A DNA stretch of 64,000 bases from Pseudoalteromonas lipolytica (lineage in GTDB: Bacteria; Pseudomonadota; Gammaproteobacteria; Enterobacterales; Alteromonadaceae). The notes under the pieces were generated by a model. That model searched no databases. It saw nothing but the letters and a program-made list of their open reading frames with translations, and had not been told where the DNA came from. The position numbers and the translations under genes are program-made. Positions 61,629 to 64,000 of the stretch are shown here, one piece after another (the first letter of the stretch is position 1; the number at the start of each line of letters is the position of its first letter). The stretch spans positions 1-64,000 of the forward strand of contig NZ_FPAZ01000018.1 of assembly GCF_900116435.1 (NCBI RefSeq), written 5' to 3'.

Positions 61629-63014
61629 TTAGCTAATATTGCGCTCTTTTAACTTGCGGGTCAATGTATTGCGCCCCCAACCAATTTTAACCGCAGCCTC
61701 TTGTTTGTGGCCTGCACAATTTGCCAGTGCGGTTTTAATTAAACGAGTTTCCAGTTGAGCTTGAATCGCGGGCCAAATATTTTCTTTCCCTTGTTTAAGC
61801 TCGAGGTTTAACCATTGTTGGAAAGCTTCAAGCCAATCACCTTCTTGCTCTACAGGTTCTGCCGCGATAATTTCCGGTGGTAAATCTTGCTCACTGATAA
61901 GCTCTCCAGGTGCCATTACGGTTAACCAACGACAGGTATTTTCGAGCTGACGCACGTTACCCGGCCAGTTAAATAATCGCAATTGCTCGGTCGCTTTTGG
62001 GCTTAAAATTTTGCTTTCGACTTGCAGCTCTTTGGCGCTTTTATGGAGAAAGTGTTGTGCTAAACGCTCAATATCCTCTGTACGTTCACGAAGAGCCGGT
62101 AAGCGAAGACGCACCACATTTAAGCGGTGGAATAGGTCGTCACGAAACTTACCTTGTTTTACCAAGTCTTCTAAGTTCTGGTGGGTGGCGGCAATAATAC
62201 GAACATCTACTTTAATACTTTGATGCCCGCCAACACGGTAAAACTCACCATCGGCTAAAACACGTAATAAACGGGTTTGTACATCCAGTGGCATGTCACC
62301 AATTTCATCTAAAAATAGCGTGCCGCCATTCGCTTGTTCAAAGCGGCCTTTACGAATACTGTCGGCCCCTGTAAACGCACCTTTTTCATGGCCGAATAAT
62401 TCTGACTCAACCAGTTCTTTAGGGATGGCAGCCATATTAAGAGCAATAAACTGGTTTTCTTTTCGTGGGCTATGGTTATGCAACGCACTGGCGACAAGCT
62501 CTTTACCAGTGCCTGATTCGCCATTGATTAAAACACTCATGCTTGATGCAGATAATTTACCTATTGCACGAAACACTTCCTGCATAGCAGGGGCTTCACC
62601 AATGATATGGGCATTGGTTTGCGGTGCTTGTTTACGTCTGGTTTTCTTTGTGGAGTTTGCACGGCAAGCACTTTCAACTAAAGAAACGGCTTCTTCTAAA
62701 TCAAACGGTTTTGCGAGGTATTCAAACGCCCCTTTTTGAAACGCATTAACCGCCGAATCTAAATCCGAGTGGGCAGTCATGATAATGACAGGTAACCCAG
62801 GGTTTTGCTCAGCGATTGTTTCTAGTAACGCCATACCATCCATACCAGGCATACGCACATCAGACACCAGCACGGTAGGCTGGCTAAACTTTAAAGCATT
62901 CAGCACTTCTTGCGCATTGGCATAGCTTTGAGTTTCAAATCCTGCTCGTGCCAGCGCTTTTTCTAATACAAAGCGTATTGAGGCATCATCATCAACTAAC
63001 CACACTGTTTTCAT
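61629..63014 (-). CDS. ntrC: Nitrogen regulator NtrC (NR-I)
   Basis: 461 residues from the ATG at 63014, with ggag before it; a frame to 63035 is longer but overlaps ntrB. The receiver has phospho-acceptor D52 in VSDVRMPGMDG. The sigma-54 activation domain has Walker A GESGTGKE, GAFTGA (in HEKGAFTGADS) and Walker B GGTLFLDEIGD. A Fis-type helix-turn-helix ends the protein (KQEAAVKIGWGRNTLTRKLK). It activates glnA and other nitrogen genes when phosphorylated by NtrB. Confidence 0.96.
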   Translation of the reverse strand: MKTVWLVDDDASIRFVLEKALARAGFETQSYANAQEVLNALKFSQPTVLVSDVRMPGMDGMALLETIAEQNPGLPVIIMTAHSDLDSAVNAFQKGAFEYLAKPFDLEEAVSLVESACRANSTKKTRRKQAPQTNAHIIGEAPAMQEVFRAIGKLSASSMSVLINGESGTGKELVASALHNHSPRKENQFIALNMAAIPKELVESELFGHEKGAFTGADSIRKGRFEQANGGTLFLDEIGDMPLDVQTRLLRVLADGEFYRVGGHQSIKVDVRIIAATHQNLEDLVKQGKFRDDLFHRLNVVRLRLPALRERTEDIERLAQHFLHKSAKELQVESKILSPKATEQLRLFNWPGNVRQLENTCRWLTVMAPGELISEQDLPPEIIAAEPVEQEGDWLEAFQQWLNLELKQGKENIWPAIQAQLETRLIKTALANCAGHKQEAAVKIGWGRNTLTRKLKERNIS

Positions 63015-63034
63015 GACTACTCCAAAAAAAACCA

Positions 63035-64000
63035 TTAATCCGTAAAAGGCAAATAGATATTAAATTCTGTATGGCCTGGCCAACTGTCACACTCTATGTG
63101 TCCATCATGTTGGTCAACCAACGTTTGCGCGATGGATAAGCCAAGACCCGACCCATTTTCTTTATTGGTAATCATCGGGTAAAACAAGGTTTCTTTTAAA
63201 CTCTTGTCTATGCCTGGACCGTTATCCGAAATTTGGATCAGCAAGGTTTTTTTCGGTGCTTTACCAGGGCGTCTATGTTGATGGTTGATACGGGTTTTTA
63301 TTCTAATTTCTCCCCCATCAACGAGCGCCTGTTGTGCATTACGAATAATGTTTAATACCACTTGTTGAATTTTACTCTGATCGATATATACGCTGGGTAT
63401 GCTCGGATCATAGTCTTTCACTAACGTGATATTTGCATTGTTATCAAGCATGCTTAATTTAACGACAGACTCAAGCGCTTGGTGAATATTGCCATACGAC
63501 TTATGTGGCAGTTGATTCGGGCCAAGTAAACGGTCGACTAATTCACGTAAGCGGTCTGCTTGTTCAATAATGAGTTCTGCACATTGATCTCGTTCTTGCT
63601 GATCAACCTCATACTGCAATAATTGCGCCGCTCCGCGTATACCCCCCAAAGGATTTTTTATTTCGTGGGCTAAACCACGAATTAAATTACGTGCAGCTTG
63701 ATACTGATGCATTTGATTTGAGGCCTGATCGTGGCGAATTTCATCGTCCATCTGGCGGCATTCAAACAAGATATAATTGTCATCTTTATTGGTAATTCGG
63801 CGTGTACTAATTGTGAGCTTGGCATGGCGAGAATCGATGAACACCACGTCAGCTCTATGCTGGTGGCAATCAACACCATCAAAGAGTGAATACTGAGCAA
63901 TGCGTTTAAGATCGATAGAGTGGTAGTTAAACAGGTTATCAAACGGTTGGTTGAGAATGCGCTTTGGCCCTAAACCAAGTAGCTCACTGGCACTATCATT
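63035..64000 (-). CDS. ntrB: Nitrogen sensor kinase NtrB (NR-II), C-terminal part
   Basis: About 321 residues to the window edge; the frame is open to base 64000, so the N-terminus is missing. The N-terminal visible part is a PAS domain (NDSASELLGLGPKRILNQ and on). The kinase has the H-box LAHEIKNPLGGIRGAAQLL, N-box NIIRNAQQAL and G-boxes DNGPGI and GSGLGLSIAQTL. It phosphorylates or dephosphorylates NtrC under PII control. It is followed by ntrC after a 20-base gap. Confidence 0.94.
   Translation of the reverse strand, partial: NDSASELLGLGPKRILNQPFDNLFNYHSIDLKRIAQYSLFDGVDCHQHRADVVFIDSRHAKLTISTRRITNKDDNYILFECRQMDDEIRHDQASNQMHQYQAARNLIRGLAHEIKNPLGGIRGAAQLLQYEVDQQERDQCAELIIEQADRLRELVDRLLGPNQLPHKSYGNIHQALESVVKLSMLDNNANITLVKDYDPSIPSVYIDQSKIQQVVLNIIRNAQQALVDGGEIRIKTRINHQHRRPGKAPKKTLLIQISDNGPGIDKSLKETLFYPMITNKENGSGLGLSIAQTLVDQHDGHIECDSWPGHTEFNIYLPFTD

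Noticed and set aside
62293..62739. Plus-strand frame of 148 codons inside ntrC
   Set aside because: Antisense shadow; the ntrC motifs on the other strand are complete.

Overview
The window looks like a chromosomal segment of a marine gammaproteobacterium of the order Alteromonadales, most like Pseudoalteromonas. This is inferred from the gene set (TmcA, YacL, YrfG-NudE-CysQ, CheV, a hybrid two-component regulator, S9 peptidase, PlsB, S10 ribosomal operon, CysJIH, AcnA, NtrBC), the moderate GC content and the protein sequences. No database search was possible. Most of it is ordinary core chromosome. The only clear mobile DNA is at the left edge, and I saw no CRISPR array, prophage or rRNA gene.

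Layout. 1-747: the last codons of an IS110/IS1111-type transposase, its non-coding tail and terminal repeat, then three degenerate REP-like repeat units with no gene. 748-6966 (minus): uvrD, tmcA, an orphan periplasmic binding protein and a CheW-CZB protein, probably one transcription unit. 7167-11479: small membrane protein, yacL, a peroxiredoxin-like protein, an all-alpha dUTPase, and the yrfG / nudE-cysQ cluster. 11500-12010: two identical initiator tRNA genes, a terminator and a decayed third copy. 12169-20245: a very large hybrid sensor/AraC regulator followed by a large repetitive lipoprotein, its probable partner. 20316-35949: a mixed housekeeping and signalling stretch (TRIC-like channel, ComM, OmpR-type regulator, S9 peptidase, CorC-like protein, EAL regulator, S2P-like protease, AtoE-like transporter, CheV, K+ channel, EVE protein, TesB).

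35946-43836: plsB on the minus strand, then the complete S10 ribosomal operon (rpsJ to rpsQ) with an L4-type leader and a strong terminator. The spc operon, which usually follows, is absent. A spacer of about 480 bases and three poorly characterised genes come instead (one resembles sialyltransferase-fold enzymes), followed by a secreted endonuclease I.

48118-52457: cysJ-cysI-cysH, which reduce PAPS to sulfite and sulfite to sulfide; cysQ at 10682 would clear the PAP by-product. 52558-61603: small secreted or membrane proteins, a DUF4097-like lipoprotein with a strikingly regular repeat, aconitase A, an S4 RNA-binding protein, a lipoprotein, an arylamine N-acetyltransferase and a cyclic-nucleotide-binding-domain protein. 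61629-64000 (minus): ntrC and the 3' part of ntrB, the nitrogen-regulation pair, cut by the window end.

The observations most worth following are the IS1111-type end abutting a REP-like palindrome with a candidate guide-RNA region, the unusual S10/spc separation with its small gene island, the hybrid regulator with its modular lipoprotein and structured leader, and the alternating 18-residue repeat protein.
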